Assembly: GCF_001598215.1 (NCBI RefSeq)
Contig: NZ_BCXJ01000002.1
Location: 248,001-312,000, forward strand
From: Shouchella clausii
GTDB taxonomy: Bacteria > Bacillota > Bacilli > Bacillales > Bacillaceae_D
Length of the DNA stretch: 64,000 bases
Reading direction: 5' to 3'
The translations under genes and the position numbers were made by a program. Under the pieces are notes generated by a model. The model made no database searches and was not told the origin of the DNA. It worked only from the letters and a program-made list of their open reading frames with translations. Below are positions 24,296 through 33,949 of the stretch, in pieces (the first letter of the stretch is position 1; each line of letters opens with the position of its first letter).

Positions 24296-24330
24296 ATGCA
24301 GCGCCTCGTCGATTTCGACAAACGCTGCAT
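24296..24330. repeat. Strong hairpin between resE and the permease gene
   Basis: ATGCAGCG and CGCTGCAT pair perfectly, with a second inner stem GTCG/CGAC around ATTT. There is no T run on either strand, so it is not an ordinary terminator. It lies about 40 nt upstream of the permease start. Confidence 0.5.
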
Positions 24331-24394
24331 CCGACTGCATTGCCCACTTACATAAGCATCCACTTGAGCAATGCCGTTACTTGTCTCTGTTTAA

Positions 24395-26203
24395 TTACAG
24401 AATGTCTTCATTTCGCCCTATCGCCTTGATGTTTGGCAACGTAAAACGAAACGTTGTCCCTTCTCCTAAGCGGCTATGGACAGTAATTTTCCCTTGATGT
24501 GCGTCAATAATATGTTTTGCAATGGCAAGGCCTAACCCTGTGCCACCATGCTGCCTTGTCCGCGCTTTGTCCGCTTTATAAAAACGTTCAAATACATAGG
24601 GAAGGTCTTCTTCGGGAATGCCCTTCCCCGTATCAACTACAGCAAATGTGTCACGTTCTTGTTCTTGTTCATGTACAACGGTAATCAGTCCACCAGGATC
24701 TGTATGCCTGATCGCATTATGAATTAAATTGGTTAAAACTTGCTCAATCCGATCAGGGTCAAATACAGCAATCTGTCCTCTTCCTGGCTTGGCCAATTCG
24801 ACTGTTACGTCATATTCGCGGGCAAAGCTTGCAAACTTGCGGGTAATCCGTTCTAAATAAGAATCAAGATCCACTTCTTCTAGTTTCAAGTCAATATAGC
24901 CTGCTTCCATACGCGCCAAATCGAGGAGCTCATTGACGAGCCTGCCCATACGTAGCGATTCATCATAAATGATTTGCGCCACTTCTTTTCGTTCCTCATC
25001 ACTTGACGTTACCCCGTCAACCATTGCTTCGCTATAGCCTTGCAACATCGAGATAGGCGTCCGCAGCTCGTGTGACACGTTGGCAATGAAATCTTTGCGC
25101 AGTTTGTCATGGCGGCGCTCTTCCGTTACGTCACGGACAACGGCAACAGCACCGCGGACATGCTCTTCAGCATAGAGAGGCGCCATCAACACAGCCATAC
25201 TTCGCCCTTGAACGGACAGTTCTTGCAGCTCTTCTTTCTCCGCTGAAACAACTTGTTCAAACAAAGGAGTTAACGATACTGGCAATGTTTTCCGTTCACC
25301 CGTTTTTGGCTTTTGCCCCTCTTCATAGAATAGCAGCGCTAACACTTCTTCTGCTTGGGGGTTGGTCAATAAGATTCTGCCTTGTCGATCTAGCGTAATC
25401 ACGCCGTCAGCCATTGAGGCGAGAATATGGGAAAGCTGTTCTTTCTCTTGATTTAACTCGGAAATGTTGCGGTTAAGCTCTCGGCGCATCCGGTTAAAGG
25501 CAATCGCTAGCTGGCCAATTTCATCTTGTGTAAGGATCGGCACTTTCGTATGAAACTGCCCTTGTGCCACTTCCAATGCCGCTTGCCGCATTTTTCGCAG
25601 CGGCGACGTAATCCGGCTTGACAAAAAAAATGCAAAAACAGTCGTCAACACTAACGCGATGCCTGCTGACAAATAGATAATGCGTCGCGTTTCTGCCGCT
25701 GCTTCCTCGACGGCAGACAGTGGTTGGTATAGAATGATGCCGCTGCTCGTTAAATAATCTTCTGATAACGGCACTCCGACAACGATCATTTCGATCGGGT
25801 CTTGCTGCTGATCATTTGCAGGATAATTGGCCTCTGTTACAATCCGCTCGCCTTTTTCCAGTCCTTCTACCGACCACTCTTCTAGCAATGTCGCAACATT
25901 GATCTCTCCTGAGCGGTTGCCTTGGGTACTCCACGCTTTTGCGCCATTTTTAATAATGGTGATATTAATTTGAAATTCATTGCTTAACGATTGCAAGTAA
26001 TCATACGTGCTTGTTTCATCCGTATGGGTTTCATACATCGTTTTTGCCATATTTGCGTAGCTGTTTAAGCGGCTTTCAGCTTCCTCAATCGCATTTCCTT
26101 CTGTAAAGCGAAGCAGCAGCACCATTAAAATCGTCAATACAGCGGTGACAAGCAAAAGGATGGTGAACCATAATTTCCCGACCACACTTTGCCACAGCAT
26201 CAC
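24395..26203 (-). CDS. resE: Sensor histidine kinase ResE
   Basis: The 602-residue kinase has a membrane span near 10-30, an extracytoplasmic region, a second span near 175-195, a HAMP domain (SSRITSPLRKMRQAALEVAQ), a PAS-like domain (HILASMADGVITLDRQGRIL), the phosphoacceptor His in FIANVSHELRTPISML, and the ATPase boxes (VLTNLIHNAIRHT, DTGKGIPEED, GTGLGLAIAKHII). ResE senses oxygen limitation or nitric oxide and phosphorylates ResD, which drives respiratory and anaerobic genes in B. subtilis. It overlaps resD by 4 bp and ends the resABCDE cluster. Confidence 0.95.
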   Translation of the reverse strand: MMLWQSVVGKLWFTILLLVTAVLTILMVLLLRFTEGNAIEEAESRLNSYANMAKTMYETHTDETSTYDYLQSLSNEFQINITIIKNGAKAWSTQGNRSGEINVATLLEEWSVEGLEKGERIVTEANYPANDQQQDPIEMIVVGVPLSEDYLTSSGIILYQPLSAVEEAAAETRRIIYLSAGIALVLTTVFAFFLSSRITSPLRKMRQAALEVAQGQFHTKVPILTQDEIGQLAIAFNRMRRELNRNISELNQEKEQLSHILASMADGVITLDRQGRILLTNPQAEEVLALLFYEEGQKPKTGERKTLPVSLTPLFEQVVSAEKEELQELSVQGRSMAVLMAPLYAEEHVRGAVAVVRDVTEERRHDKLRKDFIANVSHELRTPISMLQGYSEAMVDGVTSSDEERKEVAQIIYDESLRMGRLVNELLDLARMEAGYIDLKLEEVDLDSYLERITRKFASFAREYDVTVELAKPGRGQIAVFDPDRIEQVLTNLIHNAIRHTDPGGLITVVHEQEQERDTFAVVDTGKGIPEEDLPYVFERFYKADKARTRQHGGTGLGLAIAKHIIDAHQGKITVHSRLGEGTTFRFTLPNIKAIGRNEDIL

Positions 26204-26916
26204 CCACGCGTCGCCTCAAACTTGTATCCAACCCCCCAAACGGTTGAAATAATCGCTGCTACTTCTGGAGAAACGCGATTCAGTTTTTCGCGCAATCGTT
26301 TGACGTGTGTGTCGACTGTTCGCAAGTCGCCAAAAAACTCATAGTTCCACACATCCTTTAATAGCTGTTCACGCGAAAACACTTTATCTGGTGATTGCGC
26401 CAAATAAAAGAGCAGTTCATATTCTTTTGGCGTCAAGCTAATTTCCGTCTTGTCAACGGTCACTCGATGGGCATCATTGTCAATCGTGAGTGGCCCAAAC
26501 ACAAGCACATCTTTTGTCTGTGTGTCAGTTTGCAAAAACTTAGTAGCAGACGCACGGCGCAACAAAGCTTTCACACGGAGCACCACTTCCCGGGGGCTGA
26601 ACGGTTTGACAATGTAATCGTCGGCTCCTACTTCAAACCCTTGCACACGGTTTGCTTCTTCTCCCTTGGCCGTCAACATCATCACAGGCGTCGCTTTTTT
26701 CTTACGGAGCTCTTGGCACATCTCGACGCCGTCCATCCCCGGCATCATCACATCAAGCAAAATCAAGTCATATTCTTTTGCAAGGGCGAGTTCAAGTGCC
26801 TCCTCACCGTTGCTTGCTTCTTCAATTTGGTACTCTTCCCTTTCTAAATACATTCGCAACAAGCGGCGAATCCGCTCTTCATCATCTACAACAAGCAATG
26901 TCGGCTTGTATTCCAT
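26200..26916 (-). CDS. resD: Response regulator ResD
   Basis: The 238-residue OmpR-family regulator has the phosphoacceptor Asp55 in LILLDVMMPGMDG and the conserved Lys in YIVKPFSPREV. The winged helix follows (LTPKEYELLFYLAQSPDKVF, then RTVDTHVKRLREKL and VWGVGYKFEA). An AAGGAGG site precedes the ATG. Position directly before resE and after resC identifies it as ResD. A terminator-like hairpin upstream suggests resDE also has its own promoter, as in B. subtilis. Confidence 0.95.
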   Translation of the reverse strand: MEYKPTLLVVDDEERIRRLLRMYLEREEYQIEEASNGEEALELALAKEYDLILLDVMMPGMDGVEMCQELRKKKATPVMMLTAKGEEANRVQGFEVGADDYIVKPFSPREVVLRVKALLRRASATKFLQTDTQTKDVLVFGPLTIDNDAHRVTVDKTEISLTPKEYELLFYLAQSPDKVFSREQLLKDVWNYEFFGDLRTVDTHVKRLREKLNRVSPEVAAIISTVWGVGYKFEATRG

Positions 26917-26991
26917 TTGGGAAACCTCCTTATCAATACTGCTCTCATTAGTAGTGTACCACGGAAGAAATTTTAGTTGCCATTCGTACGA

Positions 26992-27035
26992 CTAAAAATG
27001 CGGAATTGATGCAGCCGAAGCTGTAACAATTCCGC
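26992..27035 (-). terminator. Terminator between resC and resD
   Basis: On the minus strand GCGGAATTG pairs with CAATTCCGC, with an inner CAGC-TTCG-GCTG stem and tetraloop, then ATTTTTAG. It starts right after the resC stop codon and would reduce read-through from resABC into resDE. Confidence 0.85.
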
Positions 27036-27040
27036 CAAAT

Positions 27041-28240
27041 TTAAGCGTAAGAATGAAGTCCCGCTATGACCAAATTAACAAATACGAGGTTAAACATAAT
27101 AATCGCAAAACCAATTACGCATAACCACGCCGATTTTTCACCATGCCACCCTTTGTTTAAACGTAAGTGGAGATAAACGGCGTAAAATAAAAACGTAATA
27201 AGCGCCCACACTTCTTTCGGGTCCCATCCCCAAAAACGTGACCACGCAATTTGCGCCCAAATCATCGCAAATACAAGCCCACCTAAAGCGAAAACAGGAA
27301 AGCCAATTGCAATGGCACGATGGCTTAACTCATCCGTTGTTTGCGGGCTAATGTTTTTCAAAAGCGGCTGGATTGCCTTTGTGAGCCGTTTGCGCAAAAT
27401 CAACCGCAGCAGCCAATAAAGCAACAAGCCAGCAACAAATGACCACAGCAACGTATTCAAATCGCTCGCTTCGATATTGCCTGGTACTGAAACCCATGGC
27501 TCCATCGCGCCCTCCGTCAAAAGTTCCCATTCATTAGGCCCGACAATTGCTGGCAAATTGTACACCATCGGCTGTTCTGAAACGATGCCTTCATCGTTAA
27601 CATATTGAAATTCGACTTCATATCCTGCTGCTGCAAACCCATGGGATAGTGTCGAATAGGCAAGAAAACAGAGAATACTGTACATGATGACTTCCAATGC
27701 CCGAGGCTTCCAACTTTTCGTCGTCAAATCAATCGTGCGGATCAAATAAGCAAGCCCGGCGGCAAAGCCGATCGCTAAGAGCCCTTGCCCAATCGAAGTC
27801 GTTATAATGTGGAGCTTTAGCATGAGCGGCATTTGCAAAGACGGTACAAGCGGTGAAATCGCCGTTTCAAATGTTGACGCGTAAACAATCAACAGCATTA
27901 CAGTCGGCATTGCAAAAAAACCAATGACATCTGCCTTGCTCGGATAAATAAAATAAAGGATGACAAAAGCCAAGCTCATCGCGATTCCGAGAAAAGTCAT
28001 ATACTCAAACATATTGCTGACAGGCGGATGGCCTGCTACAGACCAGCGCGTTATAAAATAGCCTAAAGCTAGAAGCAAGCCTAAAGACGCAAACACGAAC
28101 CCACGCCTGCTTTCTTTTGATGCTGTTTTGCTTGATTCCGCTTCTTTTTTCCGTTTCCGAAGGGAGAACGCAAAAAATACCGTTGCTATTAAATAAGCAA
28201 AAAAAGCAAACAGCAGTAAATTAAAGCTAAGATTGACCAT
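27041..28240 (-). CDS. resC: Cytochrome c biogenesis protein ResC (CcsA family)
   Basis: The 399-residue membrane protein has about eight spans. The tryptophan-rich haem-handling motif is WSRFWGWDPKEVWALITFLF, and conserved histidines are in MLKLHIITTSIGQGLLAIG and in TLSHGFAAAGYE. With ResB it forms the system II complex that carries haem across the membrane and attaches it to apocytochrome c. It begins 18 nt after resB. The protein has the usual length for the family. Confidence 0.95.
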   Translation of the reverse strand: MVNLSFNLLLFAFFAYLIATVFFAFSLRKRKKEAESSKTASKESRRGFVFASLGLLLALGYFITRWSVAGHPPVSNMFEYMTFLGIAMSLAFVILYFIYPSKADVIGFFAMPTVMLLIVYASTFETAISPLVPSLQMPLMLKLHIITTSIGQGLLAIGFAAGLAYLIRTIDLTTKSWKPRALEVIMYSILCFLAYSTLSHGFAAAGYEVEFQYVNDEGIVSEQPMVYNLPAIVGPNEWELLTEGAMEPWVSVPGNIEASDLNTLLWSFVAGLLLYWLLRLILRKRLTKAIQPLLKNISPQTTDELSHRAIAIGFPVFALGGLVFAMIWAQIAWSRFWGWDPKEVWALITFLFYAVYLHLRLNKGWHGEKSAWLCVIGFAIIMFNLVFVNLVIAGLHSYA

Positions 28241-28258
28241 AACGTCCCCCTATTTCTT

Positions 28259-29893
28259 TTATACACCTTCTGAGCGGCTCTCCGCTTCTTCCTCTTGGTC
28301 GACAGGAGGGACAAGCGCATTGCCTTCTAATGCATCGTCAATTTCCCTTTTAAAAGACAGCCAGTTCCGATTTGTATGGCCAGCAATCCAAACTTCCCCG
28401 CCAACTTGTTGCAGCCACACACGCCTGTGGGCCCAGTACGACCCTTGAATGAGCCCAATAATAAAGATCACCCCTCCGGCAATTAAAAGCGGCATTGTCA
28501 AGTCTTTTCGGACCGTTAAAATGCTGACATTGACTAAATCGACATCGACAAATGTCATTTTATATTCATTTTCCCCTAGCGGTTCTAAATTTTGCTGGAT
28601 ACCAACCATGCTTGTCTCGCCATCTGGGGTATCAGGTGTGTACATCGTAAAAATAAAGAACGGATTATTCGGCACACTTGAACGTGTAGATGGTTCGTTA
28701 TTGCTATTCATGTAAAAATCCGGGAAATATTCATCAAGCATAACGGAATACCCGTCGCCAAGGTCATAAGATTTCTCAGGGTTAAGTAAATTAACGGTCA
28801 GTTCGCCAAACGTGTCACCAGTGTCTTTATGTTCCAATGTAAACGTCATTTCATGCAACTCATTTAAGCGGTAATCCGTTTGATAAAGGGAAAATGAATC
28901 AAATTTGAGCGGATCGTTGACACGAATCTGTTTTTCTTGCACTTGTTCAAGCTCGCCGCTCTCTCCGACAATTCCTGATTCTTGCCGTTTGTAAAGAACG
29001 GCATCGGTTTCAAACGTCTCAGGTACAACTGCATTGCTTGATGCAAACGCATCTTGGAAACGCTCATCTTCTTCGTCGTATAGCTCCACCGTAAACCCAC
29101 GGTTCTCAATAAAATAACCCTCTGTTTCTGGTATCGGGCTTTGTTCTCCTTCACGGACCCACATTTGCGTGTCCACGTACATGCCAGGAATGTAGCGGAG
29201 CAAACAACCGATCAGAAACAAAATTAAACCTAAATGGTTGACGTACGGGCCCCAACGGGCAAAGCGGTTTTTTTCCGCCAGTACGTTCCCATTTTCGATG
29301 CGAATGCGGTAGCGTTTATGTTCTAGCCTTTCTGCCGCTTCAGAAATCGCTCTCTCCGCTTCTGAAGGCGCGATTTCTGTCTTTGAAAATAAACGCTGCC
29401 TTGTCATAAAATGCTTATGGCGCGTTACCCGTTGCGACTTTAACGCTTTATACAAAGGAACGCCACGGTCAATGCTGGCAACAATAATGGAGATGCCAAG
29501 TGCGGCTATTAAGGCAATATACCACCACGAACTATACAGTTCGTGCAAGCCCAACTTGTAATAAAACAGTCCGATGCTGCCATACTCTTGTTCATAAAAT
29601 ACTTCTGGGTCTTCGCCAATTAAATTTTCTTGCGGAAAGATTGTCCCGACTCCTGAGGCAAGCAGCAGCAAAACGATAATCCATACGCCAACCTTCACGG
29701 AAGAAAAAAAGCCCCAAATCCGATCAAGTACCGTTACTTTCCGCTTTTTTGAGCGAATCGCTGCCCCCTCGTAGCGCATGTTCACGCCTTCTGTTCGCGC
29801 TTTTTCCGTCAGAGGCTTCCCACATGCTGCGCACATCTCGGTGCCTTCTCTGTTTGTGTGTCCGCACTCACATACGTGCGTCTGTTCGTTCAT
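28259..29893 (-). CDS. resB: Cytochrome c biogenesis protein ResB (Ccs1 family)
   Basis: The 544-residue protein starts with a small zinc-ribbon-like segment (CECGHTNREGTEMCAACGK), then has membrane spans near 75-95, 130-150 and 215-235, a large extracytoplasmic domain, and a last span near 480 (LLIAGGVIFIIGLIQGSYWA). WGPYVNHLGLILFLIGCLLR carries a conserved His. It works with ResC in cytochrome c maturation. The gene lies 21 nt after resA and just before resC, the standard order. Confidence 0.95.
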   Translation of the reverse strand: MNEQTHVCECGHTNREGTEMCAACGKPLTEKARTEGVNMRYEGAAIRSKKRKVTVLDRIWGFFSSVKVGVWIIVLLLLASGVGTIFPQENLIGEDPEVFYEQEYGSIGLFYYKLGLHELYSSWWYIALIAALGISIIVASIDRGVPLYKALKSQRVTRHKHFMTRQRLFSKTEIAPSEAERAISEAAERLEHKRYRIRIENGNVLAEKNRFARWGPYVNHLGLILFLIGCLLRYIPGMYVDTQMWVREGEQSPIPETEGYFIENRGFTVELYDEEDERFQDAFASSNAVVPETFETDAVLYKRQESGIVGESGELEQVQEKQIRVNDPLKFDSFSLYQTDYRLNELHEMTFTLEHKDTGDTFGELTVNLLNPEKSYDLGDGYSVMLDEYFPDFYMNSNNEPSTRSSVPNNPFFIFTMYTPDTPDGETSMVGIQQNLEPLGENEYKMTFVDVDLVNVSILTVRKDLTMPLLIAGGVIFIIGLIQGSYWAHRRVWLQQVGGEVWIAGHTNRNWLSFKREIDDALEGNALVPPVDQEEEAESRSEGV

Positions 29894-29914
29894 GACAAAT
29901 CCCCCCAGATGCCC

Positions 29915-30448
29915 TTATGCGTCAGGAACAATGCTTTTGAAAAATTCGTGGACCATTTCCTCTGTCATTGCGCCTGTATGTACTTTTTGCACAATGCCGT
30001 GCTCGTCCACTAAAATTGTAGCTGGAAGCGGGCCGATTCCATACGCCCGTGTTACTTCCCGGCGCTCATCAATGGCGACTGGAAAGGTAAGGCCGTGGCG
30101 ATTGATAAACGACTGGACTGTTAGGGGCGCCTCATCAACATTGACGGCAATCATTTCAACTTCATCTTTGTATTGCTCGTAAGCATTTTCAATGTAAGGC
30201 ATTTCCCGCTCGCACGGCTCACAGAACGTGCCCCAAAAGTTGATAAATACCCCTTTGCCTTTATTTTGGCCAAGCTCAAACCGCTCCTGTTCCAGATCGA
30301 CTAACGCAAAGTTGGTCGCCGGTTCTCCGACTTTGACTGCTCCCTGTTCAGAGGCGGCATTCGCATAAATCGTGTAGCCGATTGCACACACGATTGCAAA
30401 TAACACCGTAAAACGGATAATGCTCCTTTTCTTTTTGCTTTTACCCAA
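29915..30448 (-). CDS. resA: Thiol-disulfide oxidoreductase ResA
   Basis: This membrane-anchored thioredoxin-like protein reduces the CXXC of apocytochrome c before haem attachment. The 177-residue sequence has an N-terminal anchor ([17 protein letters not shown]), the active site Cys76-Glu-Pro-Cys79 in [14 protein letters not shown], and the cis-proline region [18 protein letters not shown] is the hallmark active site of ResA. The start is a TTG at 30448, with GAGGAGGGG at a good distance; no ATG is available. It heads the res cluster 78 nt after rluB. Confidence 0.95.
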   Translation of the reverse strand: MGKSKKKRSIIRFTVLFAIVCAIGYTIYANAASEQGAVKVGEPATNFALVDLEQERFELGQNKGKGVFINFWGTFCEPCEREMPYIENAYEQYKDEVEMIAVNVDEAPLTVQSFINRHGLTFPVAIDERREVTRAYGIGPLPATILVDEHGIVQKVHTGAMTEEMVHEFFKSIVPDA

Positions 30449-30526
30449 GCGACGTCCCCTCCTCTCGCGAAAATGTGAACGTTTTCTTACATTATAGCGC
30501 TTTCTTCATTTTGTCCGCCTGCAATT

Positions 30527-31255
30527 TTATGACGGTTTCGTGACAGCCAGTTCCTTTAATTGTTTGACTTCAATCGGCTTTAACGGCCGTGACTCACCTG
30601 GATGTAAATGGCCAAGCGTTAAAAACCCGTAGCGCTCGCGCTTTAACTTTACAACAGGATGGCCAATTGCTTCAAACATCCGGCGGACTTGGCGGTTTTT
30701 GCCTTCATGGATAATAAGCCGCACAATCGCTGTTTGCTTTTTTTTGTCAATCGATAGGACTTTTGCTTTTGCCGGGGCAGTCTTGCCATCTTCTAAGACA
30801 ATGCCGGTTTCAAGTTCTTTGATCCGTTTCCGTTCAGGGATTCCTTTCACTTTGGCAATGTATTCTTTTTCAATTTTATAACGGGGATGCATGAGCAGAT
30901 GGGCAAACTCTCCATCATTTGTAAGCAAAAGCAAACCAGATGTGTCATAATCCAACCGGCCAATAGGATAAATTCTTTGTTCGCTTTCAATAAAATCTGT
31001 GACGACTTTCCGCCCTTTCTCGTCATTTGATGTTGACACGACGCCAGTCGGTTTATACAACAAATGATAGACAGGCTCTTCTTTATCAAGGGGAACGCCA
31101 TCCACTTCAACAGCGTCTTTGCTTGGATTTACTTTTGTCCCTAATTCCGTGACTGTTTCGCCGTTTACTTTCACTCTACCTTCAACAATATATTCTTCTG
31201 CTTTTCTTCTAGAAGCCACTCCTGCTTTGGCGATAACTTTTTGCAATCGTTCCAT
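30527..31255 (-). CDS. rluB: 23S rRNA pseudouridine synthase RluB
   Basis: The 242-residue enzyme has an N-terminal S4 RNA-binding domain (MERLQKVIAKAGVASRRKAE) and the RsuA/RluB catalytic motif with its aspartate in YPIGRLDYDTSGLLLLTNDG. Later motifs (IHEGKNRQVRRMFEAIGHPV) confirm the family. It converts a uridine of 23S rRNA to pseudouridine. The position between spmB and resA matches ypuL of B. subtilis, now called rluB. Confidence 0.93.
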   Translation of the reverse strand: MERLQKVIAKAGVASRRKAEEYIVEGRVKVNGETVTELGTKVNPSKDAVEVDGVPLDKEEPVYHLLYKPTGVVSTSNDEKGRKVVTDFIESEQRIYPIGRLDYDTSGLLLLTNDGEFAHLLMHPRYKIEKEYIAKVKGIPERKRIKELETGIVLEDGKTAPAKAKVLSIDKKKQTAIVRLIIHEGKNRQVRRMFEAIGHPVVKLKRERYGFLTLGHLHPGESRPLKPIEVKQLKELAVTKPS

Positions 31256-31536
31256 CGTTGTTCACCTCTTTGCCATCATACCGCCTTCAAGCGACTGATA
31301 CAAGTAGGCGAAAGTAGAGATTTTATGGGACTCGAAAAATCAAACAATTGCCCCTCTTTACTGCTGTTCCCGTCGTATACCTATGTTTTTCGCCCCGAGC
31401 TCTCTCCATCATAATAGAACACTGCTTTGCGTGGCAATTGATGTAAAGCGTATTCTCCAACAGAAAAAAACGCGTCTAGCTTATTTGCCAGCCACGCTCT
31501 TTTTGCTTGTCTGTTTTTCTGCCTGTTTCTCCTCGC

Positions 31537-32067
31537 TTACCCAAAGACGAGGCTAACGACAACAACAGCGGCAATCATGCCGACTAAGTCAGCAAGTAGT
31601 CCGACTTTTAGGGCATCGCCCATTTTCTTGATGCCGACTGCACCGAAATAAACCGTTAAAATATAGAACGTTGTATCTGTGCTTCCTTGCAGCGTAGCAG
31701 CTAAGCGGCCAATGTAAGAGTCGGGGCCATGGACAGCAGTTAAATCCGTCATTAACCCAAGAGCACCTGTTCCGGAAATGGGACGCATTAGCGCGAGTGG
31801 AACAATATCGGCAGGAATGCCGACCCAGCTCAGTACCGGCGCCATGGCACCGACAAGAGCATCCATTGCCCCGGAAGCGCGAAACACATAAATAGCGACG
31901 AGCATCCCGACTAAATAGGGGATAATCGAAACGGCCATGCTAAACCCTTCTTTTGCACCCGATACAAATGTTTCATACGTCGGCACGCGCTTAAATGAAG
32001 CGACAAGGACGACAAAACCAATGAGCAACGGGATGAGCCACACGGAAAGCGATGTTAAATAGGTCAT
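31537..32067 (-). CDS. spmB: Spore maturation protein B
   Basis: The 176-residue membrane protein belongs to the nucleoside-recognition (Gate) domain family, with spans such as VWLIPLLIGFVVLVASF and GKEGFSM-like loops, and MRPISGTGALGLMTDLTAVH in the middle. SpmA and SpmB are needed for full dehydration of the spore core and heat resistance. It overlaps spmA by 4 bp. About 280 nt without a recognised gene separate it from rluB, in which I found no convincing terminator. Confidence 0.94.
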   Translation of the reverse strand: MTYLTSLSVWLIPLLIGFVVLVASFKRVPTYETFVSGAKEGFSMAVSIIPYLVGMLVAIYVFRASGAMDALVGAMAPVLSWVGIPADIVPLALMRPISGTGALGLMTDLTAVHGPDSYIGRLAATLQGSTDTTFYILTVYFGAVGIKKMGDALKVGLLADLVGMIAAVVVVSLVFG

Positions 32068-32663
32068 TTCTTTTTACGCTCCTTTCGCGCCCGGCGCATA
32101 TAAAAAAGGCGGTCAATGCAAATCGCCCCTAGCATGGCGCAGCCAGAAGCTAAAATGGTCGTGCTGACAATATCTGTAGGCGCCGCAGAACCGTACGACA
32201 TACGAATGGAAATGACCGTTGTCGGCACAAGCGTTAAGCACGCTGTGTTTAAAGCAAGCAACGTGACCATAGAACGGCTCGCTTCTTCTTTGCCGCCATT
32301 TAGCCGTTTCAACTCCTCCATCGCCTTGATGCCCATCGGTGTTGCAGCATTGCCAAGACCGAACACATTAGCGGTCATGTTCGACAATATATAACCCATT
32401 GCTGGGTGGTCTTTTGGCACTTCTGGAAAAAGACGCCTTGCAAGGGGATGGACAATTTTCGCCAATGCCTTGAGAAGCCCAGCCGCTTCTGCGACTTTCA
32501 TCAGCCCAAGCCAGAATGTCAGCACGCTAATTAAGCCGATGCATATCGTTACCGCTTCTTTCGCCCCCGTGAAGACGCTCTCTGTCACCTCTGCCATCGT
32601 CCCGTTCACACCTGCATAGATAAGACCGATCAATAGCATACCGGCCCAAATCACGTTAATCAT
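32064..32663 (-). CDS. spmA: Spore maturation protein A
   Basis: The 199-residue membrane protein has Gate-domain sequence: GLISVLTFWLGLMKVAEAAG, then YILSNMTANVFGLGNAATPM and GIKAMEELKRLN. It acts with SpmB in spore core dehydration and is expressed in the mother cell. Both ends overlap neighbouring genes by 4 bp (dacB before it, spmB after it), so the three are one translationally coupled operon, as in B. subtilis. Confidence 0.94.
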   Translation of the reverse strand: MINVIWAGMLLIGLIYAGVNGTMAEVTESVFTGAKEAVTICIGLISVLTFWLGLMKVAEAAGLLKALAKIVHPLARRLFPEVPKDHPAMGYILSNMTANVFGLGNAATPMGIKAMEELKRLNGGKEEASRSMVTLLALNTACLTLVPTTVISIRMSYGSAAPTDIVSTTILASGCAMLGAICIDRLFYMRRARKERKKK

Positions 32664-33805
32664 AAAGGCCGCACCCCAATGATGAATGTTAGTAAGCGCC
32701 CAATTTTTTGAAACAAAGAAACGTGCTCCTCTTCTTGAGCCTGATAATAAAGAGGGATCGATTCAATCGTTTTGCCATCAACCGTAAATGCTAATTTTCC
32801 AATTGGATCAAGAAGCTCCTGGTCAGTAAACTTTCCTCTTTTCGGGGGATTCTTCAACGTTAAAGCAGACTGCAACTGGCTTTTTTCTTCTGTCGTTAGC
32901 GGGTACACAACGTCATACGGGACATACAAATTGCCTTCGTAAAATGGATCGACTTTGCTTTTCAGCTTCCCTTTTGACACGAGCCGTTCAAGGCTGTAAT
33001 GTTCAAATCCCCAGTTAAACATATGCATATGGTCATCCCAATCATCAGGGGCATTTAACGTGACGGCAATTAAATCAAGCCCGTCTTTGGAAGCGGTAGA
33101 CACAAGCGTTCGTTTCGCCAATTTCGTATAACCTGTTTTCCCGCCAGTTGAGTAACTGTACTTCTCGGTGAGGAGACGGTTTTTATTATGGAACACACGG
33201 ACTTTCTCGCCTTTTGAACGGTAGTCTTTTGTCGATGAAATATCTCGGTATTCTTCGTTTCCCATCGCATATTGGGTTAAAAGCGCCATATCGTACGCAC
33301 TCGACAAGTGATCCGCATCTGTATCTAGCCCGTGTGGATTACGAAATAGCGTATTAGACATGCCAATTTCCTCTGCCTTTTCGTTCATTAAAAAAACAAA
33401 GCCTTCGACGCTGCCGCCAACATGTTCAGCAATCGCTATAGCTGCGTCGTTGCCGCTCCGTAGCATAAGCCCATACACTAAGTCGCGGAGCGTTAATTTT
33501 TCGCCAGCCACTAAATACAGGGAGGAACCTTCTGTTCCTTCAGCACGTTTGGATACGGTTACTGTCTCGTCCAGCTTGCCTGATTCAATCGCTAAGATGG
33601 CCGTCATAATCTTCGTAATGCTGGCGATTTTCAGGGGCTGATGTTCATTTTTGCTATACAGAACACGGCCAGAAGACTGTTCCATCAAAATAGCGGCCTG
33701 TCCAGAAACAGGAAATGTTGCAGGTTCATTCGCAAGCGCCTCGCTGCTCTGAAAAAAAAACAAGAACCCGACCAATAAACAGTGCACGATTGTTTTTTTC
33801 ATCAT
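32660..33805 (-). CDS. dacB: D-alanyl-D-alanine carboxypeptidase DacB (PBP5*)
   Basis: The 381-residue penicillin-binding protein has a signal peptide (residues 1-25), the SxxK motif Ser62-Ile-Thr-Lys65, the SxN motif in LRSGNDAAIAIAEHVGG, and the KTG motif in GGKTGYTKLAKRTL. It trims cortex peptidoglycan during sporulation, controlling cross-linking. The link to spmA-spmB identifies it as dacB and not dacF or dacA. The start region holds a hairpin that might affect its expression. Confidence 0.93.
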   Translation of the reverse strand: MMKKTIVHCLLVGFLFFFQSSEALANEPATFPVSGQAAILMEQSSGRVLYSKNEHQPLKIASITKIMTAILAIESGKLDETVTVSKRAEGTEGSSLYLVAGEKLTLRDLVYGLMLRSGNDAAIAIAEHVGGSVEGFVFLMNEKAEEIGMSNTLFRNPHGLDTDADHLSSAYDMALLTQYAMGNEEYRDISSTKDYRSKGEKVRVFHNKNRLLTEKYSYSTGGKTGYTKLAKRTLVSTASKDGLDLIAVTLNAPDDWDDHMHMFNWGFEHYSLERLVSKGKLKSKVDPFYEGNLYVPYDVVYPLTTEEKSQLQSALTLKNPPKRGKFTDQELLDPIGKLAFTVDGKTIESIPLYYQAQEEEHVSLFQKIGRLLTFIIGVRPL

Positions 33806-33842
33806 ACCCTCCAGCCTCCACTCCGTTTAGTACCACTTTATG

Positions 33843-33874
33843 CGAACAAGCTATGAATATGACGGGCTTGTTCG
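33843..33874. repeat. Inverted repeat in the dacB upstream region
   Basis: CGAACAAGC (33843-33851) and GCTTGTTCG (33866-33874) are a perfect 9-bp inverted repeat with a 14-nt gap, about 40 nt before the dacB start. It may be an operator or an RNA hairpin; no T run follows. Confidence 0.45.
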
Positions 33875-33885
33875 AAATCAACCAT

Positions 33886-33926
33886 GACAAAAAACCTTTT
33901 CACCTCTTTTAACGGCGAAAAGGTTT
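33886..33926 (-). terminator. Terminator of the short spoVA operon
   Basis: On the minus strand AAACCTTTTC pairs with GAAAAGGTTT (10 bp) and TTTTTG follows. It separates the operon at 33950-36222 from dacB. Confidence 0.82.
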
Positions 33927-33949
33927 TTATTCTTGGATTCAAGGCAGTT

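Noticed and set aside
24240-24350. Remnant of a binding-protein gene before the permease
   Set aside because: All three minus-strand frames were read; none resembles the C-terminus of a BtuF-type protein.
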